Shown: positions 16,407 to 24,868 of the stretch, piece by piece | Numbering within the stretch: the first letter of the stretch is position 1 | Layout: every line of letters starts with the position of its first letter | Source: Paenibacillus swuensis | GTDB lineage: Bacteria; Bacillota; Bacilli; Paenibacillales; DY6 | Assembly (NCBI RefSeq): GCF_001644605.1 | Contig: NZ_CP011388.1 | Coordinates: 3,252,501 to 3,316,500 of the forward strand | Length of the DNA: 64,000 bases | Direction of reading: 5' to 3' | The notes under the pieces: generated by a model | Told to the model about the DNA's origin: nothing | The model's database searches: none | Seen by the model: only the letters and a program-made list of their open reading frames with translations | Made by a program: the position numbers and the translations under genes

Positions 16407-17618
16407 ATGAGCGCGCGTTATTCGGCCAAGTTCTGGGCGGCCGGGATTTGCCTGCTGTCCAGCCTGCTCTTCGTTCTGTTGCAGGGCGGCAAAGTTTCAT
16501 CCATGCTCTTTATCGTATTATGCGTATTGATGGCCTATATCGCATTGGGGCGGTTTAGCGGCATCCAATCCGTTCAAGGCAAACGGACGGTAACCGGAGC
16601 GGGGCATGAACCGGTTGCTGCAGGGACCCAAGTGGAAATCAAACTGCAGGTTCATGTGCCCGGGTATTGGCCGATTCCTTACGTACTGCTCAAAGACAAG
16701 CTTCTCCGGCAAAATGGGGATGAATGGATCTTCGAGAACGCGGCCGCCATGGATTGGAAGCGAAACGGAGAGATTGCGTACCGTACGCCCCCGCTGTTGC
16801 GCGGCCGTTACAGCTATATGAATACCGAATGTGTCGTCAAGGATGTCTTCGGGTTGTTTTCTCATGAAGGACTTCTGCCTTCGGAACAGCAGTTCAGCGT
16901 TCTTCCCCAAACGGTTCATATTAAAGAATGGCGGAGTCTGGACCGGGCTGTGCGCGGACATCTGCAGCATTCTGCCGCGACTAGGGCGGTGAGGGAGACA
17001 ACACAAATTAACGGTGTGCGTGAATATATATACGGGGATAAGCTTTCCCGAATTCACTGGAATGCTACGGCCAAGACAGGCACGTGGAAATCCAAAGAGT
17101 TTGAAAGGGAAGCTCGCCCGAGAACGGTGTTGGTGTTGGATCGAAGCCATAGTTCCTATACCGGCACGGATACTTTCGAGCTTGCCGTATCCGTGGCCGC
17201 ATCCATTGTGGACTACAGCGCGCAGAAGGATTTGTCCGTAGGACTGATTTCAGCCGGAAAGAGCGCCACCATTGTGGAACCGAAGCAGAGCAAGGGTATT
17301 CACCGCTCGCTGAATGATCACCTGATCGGTGTGGAGGCGGATGGTGTCCAGCTGTTAAGTACGGTGCTGAAAGAACGGTTAACCCAGGAATTTCGCGGGA
17401 GCTTCGTTGTAATCATCTCGCCTGTGCAATCCCAGCACATGCTGGATACACTGAGCTGGCTGGAACAACGCCAGATGATTCCATGTCATATTCATGTCGG
17501 AGAAGAGATGTTCTCCAAGGAGGCTTGGCATAACATGCTGAGACGCTCTGGGTTCAGTTCGTACTCCATTCGCACCTTAGGAGATTTACCCGGAGCCTTG
17601 GGAGGTGGGGGAATATGA
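16407..17618 (+). CDS. DUF58 domain membrane protein
   Basis: A 403-residue protein with two N-terminal membrane spans and a C-terminal DUF58 region containing the signature DKLSRIHWNATAKTGTWKSKEF followed by a vWA-like VLVLDRSHSS. It starts two bases after the MoxR stop and overlaps the transglutaminase gene by four bases, so the three products are probably made together. Usual partner of MoxR ATPases. Confidence 0.92.
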   Translation: MSARYSAKFWAAGICLLSSLLFVLLQGGKVSSMLFIVLCVLMAYIALGRFSGIQSVQGKRTVTGAGHEPVAAGTQVEIKLQVHVPGYWPIPYVLLKDKLLRQNGDEWIFENAAAMDWKRNGEIAYRTPPLLRGRYSYMNTECVVKDVFGLFSHEGLLPSEQQFSVLPQTVHIKEWRSLDRAVRGHLQHSAATRAVRETTQINGVREYIYGDKLSRIHWNATAKTGTWKSKEFEREARPRTVLVLDRSHSSYTGTDTFELAVSVAASIVDYSAQKDLSVGLISAGKSATIVEPKQSKGIHRSLNDHLIGVEADGVQLLSTVLKERLTQEFRGSFVVIISPVQSQHMLDTLSWLEQRQMIPCHIHVGEEMFSKEAWHNMLRRSGFSSYSIRTLGDLPGALGGGGI

Positions 17619-19900
17619 TTCCGACCAGAAAGAATCGCAAATCAAGCGCAGGATTGTCAACATCCGTTACGGGCATAGCTTCAGTCAAGGAAGAGAAGCG
17701 CTCTTGGCCGCATCAATTAAATGCTTTGTTTATCGGCTTGATTCTTGTGCAATTTATTATTTGGTTCGATGAGTATTGGCTGAAAGATACCGTTTACCTT
17801 TCTTTCTTCGCGATCGGACTTACGCTAGTGCTGGAACTCTTAACCCTTGTGCCGGCACCTGTCAGGGTGTTGTTGCAATTGGTCGGTATTATCGCCGCTC
17901 ATTTTATATGGCTGGAGGGCTTCCTGCCCTGGAGCTATGTCGCAGACGGTATGGCGGGCAGGATGGAGCTTTTGCAATATAATTTAGGCATTATGGATCC
18001 CTTTATCTGGTATGTATTGGCGGTTTGGGCAATCTATGGTTCATTGCTGCGGGGATTAACTACTCAGTATAGGTTATTTTGTTTTATCTTGTTCAGTTTG
18101 TTCGCTTTTGCCATCATGGACTCTTTTTCCCCGCTGCAGTTATGGGATCAGATCGCGATCGTGCTGGGCTCGGGGCTGTGCATGTTAATAGTCAGACATT
18201 ATGCGGATTTGCAAAAGAAGCATCCTGTGTCTTGGCAAGCCATGTTGCGTAAACCTATGAGAATTTTGCTGCCGATTGTGCTTACGGGCGTTATCGTACT
18301 GAGTGCGGGATTCGCGGCTCCCACGTTGAGTCCGGTACTCACCGATCCCTATACAGCGTGGCAACATGCTAAAGGGGAACCCGTAGGCGGCAGCGGTAAA
18401 ACGGAAGGCAGCAACCCGGATTCGAAGGTGAGCGAAACAACGAAGAAGTCCAACACCAAGTCCGGCTACAGCCGAAATGACGAGAAACTGGGCGGCGGCT
18501 TCGACTATAGCTTTGAACCGGTCATGACGGTGACCTCCTCCGCCAAGAGTTACTGGCGCGGGGAGACAAAGTCGAATTACACCGGTAAAGGCTGGAAGAA
18601 GGGCAGTGATGAGGGGGACAGGGACTTAACTGGTTTCAACACTGAGCTTCCCAAATACAGCGGATTCAATGCTTCCAAACTGGAGACGGAAGAGGTTGTT
18701 CAACGCTTTGCTATGCTGAAGCCGCATAAGCCTATATTATTCGGGGCGAAGGGCTTGGAGCGGATGGTAGATGAAGATACGTCCGTTACCAGTAAAGAAA
18801 ACCTTAGGATTACCTGGATTCCCCGCGAAGAGGAGCTTCGCTGGTATGCGCCGGGTTACCCAGCTTCATATGAAGTGGTTTCCCAGGTGCCGATTATCGA
18901 TGAGGCGGCGCTCCGGAAAGTTCCTTTCCTGACCAACCCCGGGGAGGAGTTGCAGCCGTACTTGGAACTGCCCCGCATCCTGCCGGACCGGGTCGACAAG
19001 TTGGCAAAGGAAATCGTCAAAGATGCGAAGAATCCCTATGACCAAGCGAAAGCTATCGAAACGTATTTGAGCATAACGTATGCTTATAATCCTAAACCGG
19101 ATGTAGCAAAAGCGAAAAGTTATGATTTCGTGGATGGATTCCTTTTTGAAATGAAAGAAGGGTATTGCGATTATTTCTCCACGGCGATGGCGGTTCTGTC
19201 CCGCTCGGTCGGTTTACCCGCTCGTTGGGTAAAGGGCTACGCGTCGGGGACCACCCCGATCGAGAGCTATGACATCAGAGGTACGGTTCCCCCTGAGGCG
19301 TTAGCGGATGTTGACGGGGAACGCGAATATACGGTGCGGAACTCGGACGCGCATTCTTGGGTGGAGATTTACCTGGAAGGCTATGGATGGATTCCGTTCG
19401 AGCCGACAGCCGGCTTCTCCATGCCGCTTCCGATGCCGGAGGAAACGGCCGTAACGCCGGAAGTTGAGGAAACACCGGAGGCTGTAACGCCGGTTGTTGA
19501 AGAAACTTCCGCTTGGCCGAAAGCCGCATGGATCAGTGTGGCGGCGCTGCTGCTCTTGCTGGCGCTGGCCGGCGCGGCCGCCTATTTCTACCGCGATGCC
19601 ATTGCGGAGAAGCTTGGCGCTAAGCGCGGACCTGCGCAGGATCGGGCCAACCAGCGCGTGGTGGCCGAGTTCGAGCGCTACCTCCGCTTCGCGAGGAGGA
19701 AGGGCTACCCGCGCGGGGAACATGAAACCGCGCGTGAGACGGTTGCGCGCTGGAGCCGCGAGTACAGCTGGCTCGAGAAGGACTTGCTCGCGCTGTTGCC
19801 TTTATTCGAGAAGGCAAAGTATAGTCCCGCGGTGCTTTCCGACGAAGAACTGCATGCAGCCTTGGGCTCCATCCAGTCTTTACGGACCGCGATGAAATAA
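17615..19900 (+). CDS. TgpA-type membrane transglutaminase-like protein
   Basis: A 761-residue protein: about seven N-terminal membrane spans, an extracytoplasmic papain-like transglutaminase domain, another span near residue 640 and a C-terminal DUF4129-like cytosolic tail. The catalytic Cys is in KEGYCDYFSTAMAVL and the His in NSDAHSWVEIYL, followed by a conserved Asp/Glu context (WIPFEPTAGF). A low-complexity PEE/TPEVEE linker precedes the last span. The start is coupled to the DUF58 gene (ATGA). The C-terminal region is GC-rich. Substrates are unknown. Confidence 0.92.
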   Translation: MIPTRKNRKSSAGLSTSVTGIASVKEEKRSWPHQLNALFIGLILVQFIIWFDEYWLKDTVYLSFFAIGLTLVLELLTLVPAPVRVLLQLVGIIAAHFIWLEGFLPWSYVADGMAGRMELLQYNLGIMDPFIWYVLAVWAIYGSLLRGLTTQYRLFCFILFSLFAFAIMDSFSPLQLWDQIAIVLGSGLCMLIVRHYADLQKKHPVSWQAMLRKPMRILLPIVLTGVIVLSAGFAAPTLSPVLTDPYTAWQHAKGEPVGGSGKTEGSNPDSKVSETTKKSNTKSGYSRNDEKLGGGFDYSFEPVMTVTSSAKSYWRGETKSNYTGKGWKKGSDEGDRDLTGFNTELPKYSGFNASKLETEEVVQRFAMLKPHKPILFGAKGLERMVDEDTSVTSKENLRITWIPREEELRWYAPGYPASYEVVSQVPIIDEAALRKVPFLTNPGEELQPYLELPRILPDRVDKLAKEIVKDAKNPYDQAKAIETYLSITYAYNPKPDVAKAKSYDFVDGFLFEMKEGYCDYFSTAMAVLSRSVGLPARWVKGYASGTTPIESYDIRGTVPPEALADVDGEREYTVRNSDAHSWVEIYLEGYGWIPFEPTAGFSMPLPMPEETAVTPEVEETPEAVTPVVEETSAWPKAAWISVAALLLLLALAGAAAYFYRDAIAEKLGAKRGPAQDRANQRVVAEFERYLRFARRKGYPRGEHETARETVARWSREYSWLEKDLLALLPLFEKAKYSPAVLSDEELHAALGSIQSLRTAMK

Positions 19901-19925
19901 CCTTCCACATACAATCTAGGCAAAT

Positions 19926-19983
19926 AAGTAACGATTTTCTCTAATGTGTCCCCGGCGGAGTGCAGGAGAGAAAATCGTTACTT
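19926..19983 (+). terminator. Long inverted repeat, probable operon terminator
   Basis: Two perfect 17-base arms, 19926-19942 and 19967-19983 (core AACGATTTTCTCT/AGAGAAAATCGTT), enclose a 24-base GC-rich loop and run into ATTTTTT. It fits an unusually long terminator for the transglutaminase operon, though the AT-rich stem is atypical. Confidence 0.6.
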
Positions 19984-20037
19984 TATTTTTTCTAAATCAC
20001 ATATATTCTTAGTAATCGTTTAGTCAGGAGTGATGTA

Positions 20038-20355
20038 ATGAGTATTTTGTTAAGGGGAACAGGTGTAATTTTAATTATTATAGGTATAATTACCGGATTC
20101 CAGCAGGATTCCACCATGGCTGCCTTGTTTTCTATATTTATCGGAATCAGCTCAGGCGTACTCTTCTTTGCCGTGGGCCGTATCTTGGATATCGCTGAGG
20201 CTTTATATGAATCGCATTTTGTGCCCCCGTTGTCTCAATCTTTGCGTGAACAGTCATCCCGCACAGCCTCATTGGGAACCTCCCGCGCCAAACTGGACTC
20301 TCTCAAAGATTTCAAGATGAAGTCCGGTGATTCTGAGAATCATAAGGGTGACTAG
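20038..20355 (+). CDS. Small membrane protein of unknown function
   Basis: A 105-residue protein with two N-terminal hydrophobic helices (ILLRGTGVILIIIGIITGF and MAALFSIFIGISSGVLFFAVG) and a polar, serine- and lysine-rich tail. AGGAG at 20026-20030 with 7-base spacing supports the ATG. No recognisable family. It lies alone after the transglutaminase operon's inverted repeat and before a gene-poor kilobase. Confidence 0.7.
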   Translation: MSILLRGTGVILIIIGIITGFQQDSTMAALFSIFIGISSGVLFFAVGRILDIAEALYESHFVPPLSQSLREQSSRTASLGTSRAKLDSLKDFKMKSGDSENHKGD

Positions 20356-20503
20356 GATAGGAAGGGATTGGGGCGCTCCTACGTACATCGGAGATGCCGT
20401 TGTGTCAGCCGCATTCCTTCTGATTGTAACCATTCTAATAAATGCGATTACTGTGATCAGATCGCGACAGAACAGTAAAATAATAGGATGGAGGAATGAT
20501 TAA
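20348..20503 (+). CDS. Possible small membrane peptide overlapping the previous gene
   Basis: A 51-residue frame starting at GTG and overlapping the previous gene by eight bases encodes a short polar head, one hydrophobic stretch (AAFLLIVTILINAITVI) and a basic tail. There is no good ribosome site, so translation would rely on coupling. It may be chance. Confidence 0.25.
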   Translation: MTRIGRDWGAPTYIGDAVVSAAFLLIVTILINAITVIRSRQNSKIIGWRND

Positions 20504-20579
20504 CATTGCCAGTAACTGTTCAGTACTTTAAGTAAAATGACATAATACAGATGCACATTTGACTTGAGTAGGGAAGTAT

Positions 20580-20597
20580 CGCCTCCGGATGGAGGTG
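20580..20597 (+). promoter_or_regulatory. Hairpin masking the toxin ribosome site
   Basis: CGCCTCC (20580-20586) pairs with GGAGGTG (20591-20597) around a GGAT loop, burying the Shine-Dalgarno of the small peptide gene that starts at 20604. Confidence 0.55.
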
Positions 20598-20603
20598 ATG
20601 CGT

Positions 20604-20684
20604 ATGACGTTTACTTACTCGGAAGTGATGATGTTGGGGATGTTCATTCTCGCGTTATTAACATACTTGAAGAAACGAAAATAG
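20604..20684 (+). CDS. Candidate type I toxin peptide (holin-like, 26 aa)
   Basis: A 26-residue peptide starts MTFTYSEVMMLG, continues as one hydrophobic span and ends in a basic YLKKRK tail. The pattern (polar head containing Y-E near position 5-7, a single span, lysine-rich end) is that of the holin-like or TxpA/BsrG class of Bacillota type I toxins, which damage the membrane when expressed. A very strong GGAGGTGAT at 20591-20599 gives 8-base spacing but lies in a hairpin. A convergent antisense transcript is predicted over its 3' end. Recognition is by pattern, not by a search. Confidence 0.6.
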   Translation: MTFTYSEVMMLGMFILALLTYLKKRK

Positions 20685-20786
20685 TCCGCTCCGGTTGGCC
20701 CCTGCGCGGACTATCACTGACATGGATGGAGGTTCCCGCTCACAATTGTGTCGGGGGAGTGGTGTGGGCCACTCTCTCCTACTTCT
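20672..20786 (-). ncRNA. Predicted antisense RNA to the toxin 3' region
   Basis: On the minus strand a TTTACA (20822-20817) and TATGAT (20798-20793) are 18 bases apart, predicting a start near 20786. The transcript would run towards the toxin gene and meet a hairpin with 8-base arms 20713-20706 and 20689-20682, followed on that strand by ATTTTCGTTT. This gives an RNA of roughly 100 bases overlapping the end of the toxin frame. Entirely inferred from promoter and terminator patterns. Confidence 0.45.
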
Positions 20787-20792
20787 ATACTT

Positions 20793-20822
20793 ATCATATC
20801 ACCACAATTATATGCTTGTAAA
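20793..20822 (-). promoter_or_regulatory. Putative promoter of the antisense RNA
   Basis: Reading the minus strand: -35 TTTACA, an 18-base spacer and -10 TATGAT. It points into the toxin gene. Confidence 0.45.
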
Positions 20823-20894
20823 TCAGGGGGAGTCGCTTAGGTTTTCTTTAATATGCCCAATATAAGAGAAATATTCATGGGTGTACCTAAAATG

Positions 20895-20937
20895 CTCCGG
20901 TAACTTCGGTTCCAAGGTAGTTACCCAAGTTCCGGAG
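20895..20937. repeat. Imperfect inverted repeat in gene-poor region
   Basis: CTCCGG (20895-20900) and CCGGAG (20932-20937) are outer arms; inner AACTT/AAGTT and GGT/ACC blocks also pair. A stem of about 15 pairs with single mismatches could form in RNA. It is followed within 25 bases by a terminator-like hairpin. Confidence 0.5.
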
Positions 20938-20961
20938 TATACATTTCCTTCCCCAGAAAAA

Positions 20962-20998
20962 GCCCATCGATCTAGAGATGGGCTCTTTCCCTACCCCA
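20962..20998 (+). terminator. Terminator-like hairpin
   Basis: GCCCATC (20962-20968) pairs with GATGGGC (20987-20993), followed by TCTTT. It may end the toxin transcript or a transcript spanning the preceding inverted repeat. The region 20685-21377 holds no other gene that can be supported. Confidence 0.55.
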
Positions 20999-21122
20999 CA
21001 AACTTACGGAAGATTATAAAGTCACTCTATCCTGAAAGTAGAATAGAAGAGGGAACGGGGGTGAGGTGGAAAGTTTAAGCAGTTTCTTCCGATGCCAGCT
21101 TTCTTACGAAAGCTCTTAGCCT

Positions 21123-21172
21123 TTGACTTCGTGTTCCAACGACCTAACCTAATCCAAGGAACATGAAGTCAA
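21123..21172. repeat. Fifteen-base inverted repeat with one mismatch
   Basis: Arms 21123-21137 and 21158-21172 (TTGACTTC.TGTTCC and GGAACA.GAAGTCAA) enclose a 20-base loop. No T run follows, so it is not an obvious terminator. It lies in the gene-free stretch before yqeG. Confidence 0.6.
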
Positions 21173-21230
21173 GAGCGGTTGTAACCACACCCCCTTCCCT
21201 CCCCATGCGCCAGATGAACTCCCATGTCAC

Positions 21231-21258
21231 TTTAATCTTTAATCTTTAATCTTTAATC
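21231..21258 (+). repeat. Four-copy TTTAATC tandem repeat
   Basis: Four exact, adjacent copies of the heptamer TTTAATC lie about 120 bases upstream of the yqeG start. Such tracts can change copy number by slippage. Confidence 0.9.
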
Positions 21259-21377
21259 TCCTTTACATTCTTTCCATCCATGAAGTATGATGATGTTTTC
21301 GACATCGTCCGCTTTTTGCATGAAAATGGGCTGATATGGTATTATCTGACGTAAGACAAACCCCAGAGGTGACGACA

Positions 21378-21902
21378 TTGTTTGAACGGCTTTTACCGCA
21401 TTTGAGCGTGAAATCCATTTATGATATCGATTTGGACTCCCTGATCAAGCAAGGGATTAAAGGCATTATTACCGACTTGGACAACACGCTGGTAGGCGCC
21501 CGGGATCCGTTAGCCACTCCCGAATTGGTGGAATGGCTCGCAGGTCTGAAGCGGTTAGGCTTCAAAGTGACGATTGTATCCAATAACTCGCACGGTCGCG
21601 TGCATGCGTTCTCAAGTCCGTTGGACATTCCGTTTATCCATGCCGCCCGCAAGCCATCCACGCGTGCTTTCCGTAAAGCGCTGCAATTGATGGAGCTGGA
21701 ACCTGGGCAAACTGTCGTTATCGGCGATCAGATGCTAACAGATGTGCTGGGAGGCAAAAGAATTGGCATGTACACCATTCTCGTGGCACCCATTTCGCTG
21801 CCGGATGAAGGCTTTTTCACCAAAGTATTTAATCGAAATATTGAACGTCTCGCACTATCCAATCTAAGCAAAAAAGGTAAAAACCCCAGGGAGGGCCATT
21901 AA
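21378..21902 (+). CDS. yqeG: YqeG family HAD phosphatase
   Basis: HAD superfamily, subclass IIIA phosphatase of 174 residues with the nucleophile motif DLDNTL, motif II SNNS and a later GDQMLTDVLGG. The TTG at 21378 (RBS AGAGGTGA at 21365-21372) makes the protein begin FERLLPHLSVKSI, as family members do; an upstream ATG at 21336 has no ribosome site. First gene of the conserved yqeG-yqeH-aroE-yqeI-nadD-yqeK-rsfS-yqeM cluster. Substrate unknown. Confidence 0.92.
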   Translation: MFERLLPHLSVKSIYDIDLDSLIKQGIKGIITDLDNTLVGARDPLATPELVEWLAGLKRLGFKVTIVSNNSHGRVHAFSSPLDIPFIHAARKPSTRAFRKALQLMELEPGQTVVIGDQMLTDVLGGKRIGMYTILVAPISLPDEGFFTKVFNRNIERLALSNLSKKGKNPREGH

Positions 21903-23029
21903 TGGCAACTAGAGAAGGACAAAATACCGCCACATCCTGTTCGGGATGCGGTGTTAAATTACAAACAACGGATGCTTCCAAGCTTGGTTACATACCGGAG
22001 CAGGCGCTGGATCGTGAGCCGGTCATCTGCCAACGCTGTTTTAGAATCAAAAATTACAATGAAGCGGCAAACATCACCTTGGATCAAGGGGAGTTTCTGA
22101 AGATCCTCGGCCATGTCGCGGAGAAACAGGCGCTGGTCGTTAATATTGTGGATATTTTTGATTTTGAAGGCAGCATAGTCGGGGGGTTACAGCGCTTTAT
22201 CGGAAACAATCCCGTCGTTCTGGCTGTGAACAAAATTGATTTGCTGCCCCGCGGTATGAACATGAACCGAATTGTGAACTGGGTGCGCAAGCAGGCCAAG
22301 GAGCAAGGGCTGAAAGTTGTCGATATCGTCCTTTGCAGCGCCAAACGAAATATGGGCTTTGACAAGGTAATTGAAGTGCTCGACACACACCGTCAGGGCA
22401 GGGATGTGTATGTAGTGGGCGCTACGAATGTCGGGAAATCCACGCTGATTAACCGTTTGATTCAAGGTTACAGTGACTTAGACGCGGAGCTGACCACATC
22501 GCGGTATCCGGGCACCACATTGGATCTGGTGGAAATTCCGCTGGATGACGGCAAACATATCATTGATACGCCTGGGATCGTGTATACCTCCCGTATGACG
22601 GAATTGGTCTCGCGTAAGGATTTGGGCACCATTATGCCGGACAAGCCCATCAAACCGATTGTGTTTCAGTTAAATGAAGAACAGTCCTTGTTCTTCGGAG
22701 CTTTGGCGCGCTTCGATTTCTTGAAAGGCGAGCGTCAGTCGTTTACTTGTTATGTATCCAATGCGTTGCAAATTCATCGTACAAAGCTTGAGAAAGCGGA
22801 TGAACTTTACGCCAATCATGCGGGAGTCATGTTGCAGCCGCCGTCCAAGGATGAGCTGGAAGACCTGCCGAAATGGACGAAGCACCAAATTCGCGTGCCT
22901 AAGGGCAGTGAGTCGGACATTTTCATTTCGGGCATCGGCTGGATTCGGGTGAACAGTGATTTGGGAGCATTACTTGAAGTGCATGCGCCGAAAGGGATTA
23001 AAGTGCTTTTGAGGGACGCATTGATTTAG
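21902..23029 (+). CDS. yqeH: Ribosome biogenesis GTPase YqeH
   Basis: Circularly permuted GTPase of 375 residues needed for 30S subunit assembly. An N-terminal zinc finger has Cys13, Cys16, Cys43 and Cys46. The GTPase motifs occur in permuted order: G4 NKIDLLP first, then G1 GATNVGKS at 173-180 and G3 DTPG. The start overlaps the yqeG stop by one base. Confidence 0.96.
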   Translation: MATREGQNTATSCSGCGVKLQTTDASKLGYIPEQALDREPVICQRCFRIKNYNEAANITLDQGEFLKILGHVAEKQALVVNIVDIFDFEGSIVGGLQRFIGNNPVVLAVNKIDLLPRGMNMNRIVNWVRKQAKEQGLKVVDIVLCSAKRNMGFDKVIEVLDTHRQGRDVYVVGATNVGKSTLINRLIQGYSDLDAELTTSRYPGTTLDLVEIPLDDGKHIIDTPGIVYTSRMTELVSRKDLGTIMPDKPIKPIVFQLNEEQSLFFGALARFDFLKGERQSFTCYVSNALQIHRTKLEKADELYANHAGVMLQPPSKDELEDLPKWTKHQIRVPKGSESDIFISGIGWIRVNSDLGALLEVHAPKGIKVLLRDALI

Positions 23030-23067
23030 TGTAGTTTGCTTCAAGCACAAGGGGGAGCGTTTCAGTG

Positions 23068-23937
23068 ATGTTAAATGGGGATCAAGGGAGAATGGACAGC
23101 AATACAGTGTTATATGGCGTATTCGGCGATCCGGTGCGTCATTCCCGCTCGCCGCTCATGTTGAATTGCGCCTTTCGGGAAACGGGCGTTAACGGAGCAT
23201 ACGCTGCGTTTCATGTAAAGCCGGATGAACTTGAAGCCGCGGTATTAGGAATTCGGGCTCTCGGTTTTCGTGGGGTTAATGTGACCATCCCGCATAAGGT
23301 GAATGTCATGGCTTATCTGGACGAAATTGATGAAGGCGCCCGTTTTATCGGGGCCGTCAATACCATAGTGAACGAAAGCGGACGTTTGATTGGATATAAT
23401 ACCGATGGAATCGGCTATGTTCGTTCCTTGAAAGAGGAAACGGGAATCCGTCTTGAGGGTTCCAACATTGTAATTATCGGTGCCGGCGGCGCGGCAAAAG
23501 GCGTTGCATACGCGTTGGCCAAGGAAAATCCCCGGCATATGTATATCGTAAACCGTACAGCCGATAAAGCCGCTCAACTGGCCCAGAACTTGTATCCCCT
23601 TGTTTCCTCCGAAGGAATGGGATTAGATCAATTAGAAAACATTAAAGGAAAGATCGATCTTGTCGTAAACACGACTTCCGTAGGTATGCATCCGAATCTG
23701 GACGAAGTTCCGATCGCTTTGGATTGGCTGCAAGAAGGAATGACGGTCAGCGACCTGATTTACAATCCTTTGGAAACGCGATGGTTAAGGGAAGCGAAGG
23801 CCGCAGGTTGTCGAACGCATGGCGGACTGGGCATGTTTATTTATCAGGGGGCCTGCGCTTTTGAATACTGGACGGGCAAGAAGGCGCCGGTGGAAGCGAT
23901 GCGAGACATTGTATTAACTTCCCTTAGCCGTTCATGA
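23068..23937 (+). CDS. aroE: Shikimate dehydrogenase
   Basis: NADPH-dependent reduction of 3-dehydroshikimate to shikimate in aromatic amino acid synthesis. The 289-residue protein has the substrate block HSRSPLMLN, the catalytic Lys/Asp region NVTIPHK and YNTDG, and the cofactor loop IIGAGGAAKG followed by NRT. GGGGGAG at 23051-23057 favours the ATG at 23068 over the GTG at 23065; a further ATG at 23092 is also possible. Confidence 0.96.
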   Translation: MLNGDQGRMDSNTVLYGVFGDPVRHSRSPLMLNCAFRETGVNGAYAAFHVKPDELEAAVLGIRALGFRGVNVTIPHKVNVMAYLDEIDEGARFIGAVNTIVNESGRLIGYNTDGIGYVRSLKEETGIRLEGSNIVIIGAGGAAKGVAYALAKENPRHMYIVNRTADKAAQLAQNLYPLVSSEGMGLDQLENIKGKIDLVVNTTSVGMHPNLDEVPIALDWLQEGMTVSDLIYNPLETRWLREAKAAGCRTHGGLGMFIYQGACAFEYWTGKKAPVEAMRDIVLTSLSRS

Positions 23938-23961
23938 AAATAGAAGAATTGGGGTAATTAC

Positions 23962-24267
23962 ATGTTAACAGGTAAACAGAAACGTTTTTTGAGAGCGGAA
24001 GCGCATCACTTAACACCTACTTTTCAAGTAGGTAAAGAAGGGGTCAACGACCAGCTCATTAAACATATTGTGGAAGCGATTGAAAAGCGCGAGCTTATGA
24101 AAATCAACATTTTGCAAACATGCGCGGATGACCGGGATGAGATCGCACAGCAATTGGCTGAAGGATCGGATTCTGAATTGGTTCAAGTTATCGGACGCAC
24201 CATCGTTCTATATAAGGAATCCAAGGATCACAAAAAGCTGGAATTGCCAAGAGCGAGCAGATTATAA
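23962..24267 (+). CDS. yhbY: YhbY/YqeI family RNA-binding protein
   Basis: CRS1-YhbY domain protein of 101 residues that binds the pre-50S ribosomal particle. The motif LTGKQKRFLRAEAHHL and the GKEGVNDQLI loop (family GxxG region) are present. Position between aroE and nadD matches B. subtilis yqeI. Confidence 0.95.
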   Translation: MLTGKQKRFLRAEAHHLTPTFQVGKEGVNDQLIKHIVEAIEKRELMKINILQTCADDRDEIAQQLAEGSDSELVQVIGRTIVLYKESKDHKKLELPRASRL

Positions 24268-24280
24268 GCCGGAGGTACGT

Positions 24281-24868
24281 ATGATGCGCATCGGGATTAT
24301 GGGCGGTACGTTTAATCCGATTCATCTCGGCCACTTGATTGCGGCGCAGCGAGCTTGTGAAGGGATGGAGTTGGATCAGATTTGGTTCATGCCGACACAT
24401 ACCCCGCCTCACAAACCCGCGCCTGCGGGAACGACTCCGGAACAAAGACGGGATATGGTTCAGTTAGCCGTTTCAGGCTCGAATCGGTTCTGTGTCTCGG
24501 ATGCGGAGTTGCGCCGGGAGGGTGTTTCCTATTCATATGACACCGTGTGCCGACTGCAGCAAGACCATCCCGATGACCGGTTCTATTACATTGTTGGGGC
24601 GGATATGATACAGTTTTTGCCCAAATGGTACCGGATTGACGAGTTGGCAACCCGCATCGGATTTATCGGACTTCAGCGTAAAGGATATTCCGCTTCGCTT
24701 GAGGCGTTGCCGGAGAACATTCGCGCTGCGGTTACTTTGGTGCCGATGCCTGTTATTGAGCTATCATCCACGGAGATTCGGGAGCGACGCGCAAAGGGGA
24801 AGCCGGTGACCTATCTGGTACCGGCAAACGTGGAGCGTTATATGGAGGAGAATGGGTTGTATGCATAG
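24281..24868 (+). CDS. nadD: Nicotinate-nucleotide adenylyltransferase
   Basis: Makes nicotinate adenine dinucleotide from nicotinate mononucleotide and ATP. The nucleotidyltransferase motif GGTFNPIHLGHL is near the N-terminus and STEIRERRAKGKPVTYLVP near the C-terminus. The 195-residue length is typical. GGAGG at 24271-24275 precedes ATGATG; either ATG (24281 or 24284) is possible. It overlaps yqeK by eight bases. Confidence 0.96.
   Translation: MMRIGIMGGTFNPIHLGHLIAAQRACEGMELDQIWFMPTHTPPHKPAPAGTTPEQRRDMVQLAVSGSNRFCVSDAELRREGVSYSYDTVCRLQQDHPDDRFYYIVGADMIQFLPKWYRIDELATRIGFIGLQRKGYSASLEALPENIRAAVTLVPMPVIELSSTEIRERRAKGKPVTYLVPANVERYMEENGLYA

Noticed and set aside
20564-20821. 85-codon frame over the toxin locus
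   Set aside because: It lacks a ribosome site; the 26-codon frame within the region has an ideal one and a recognisable peptide pattern.
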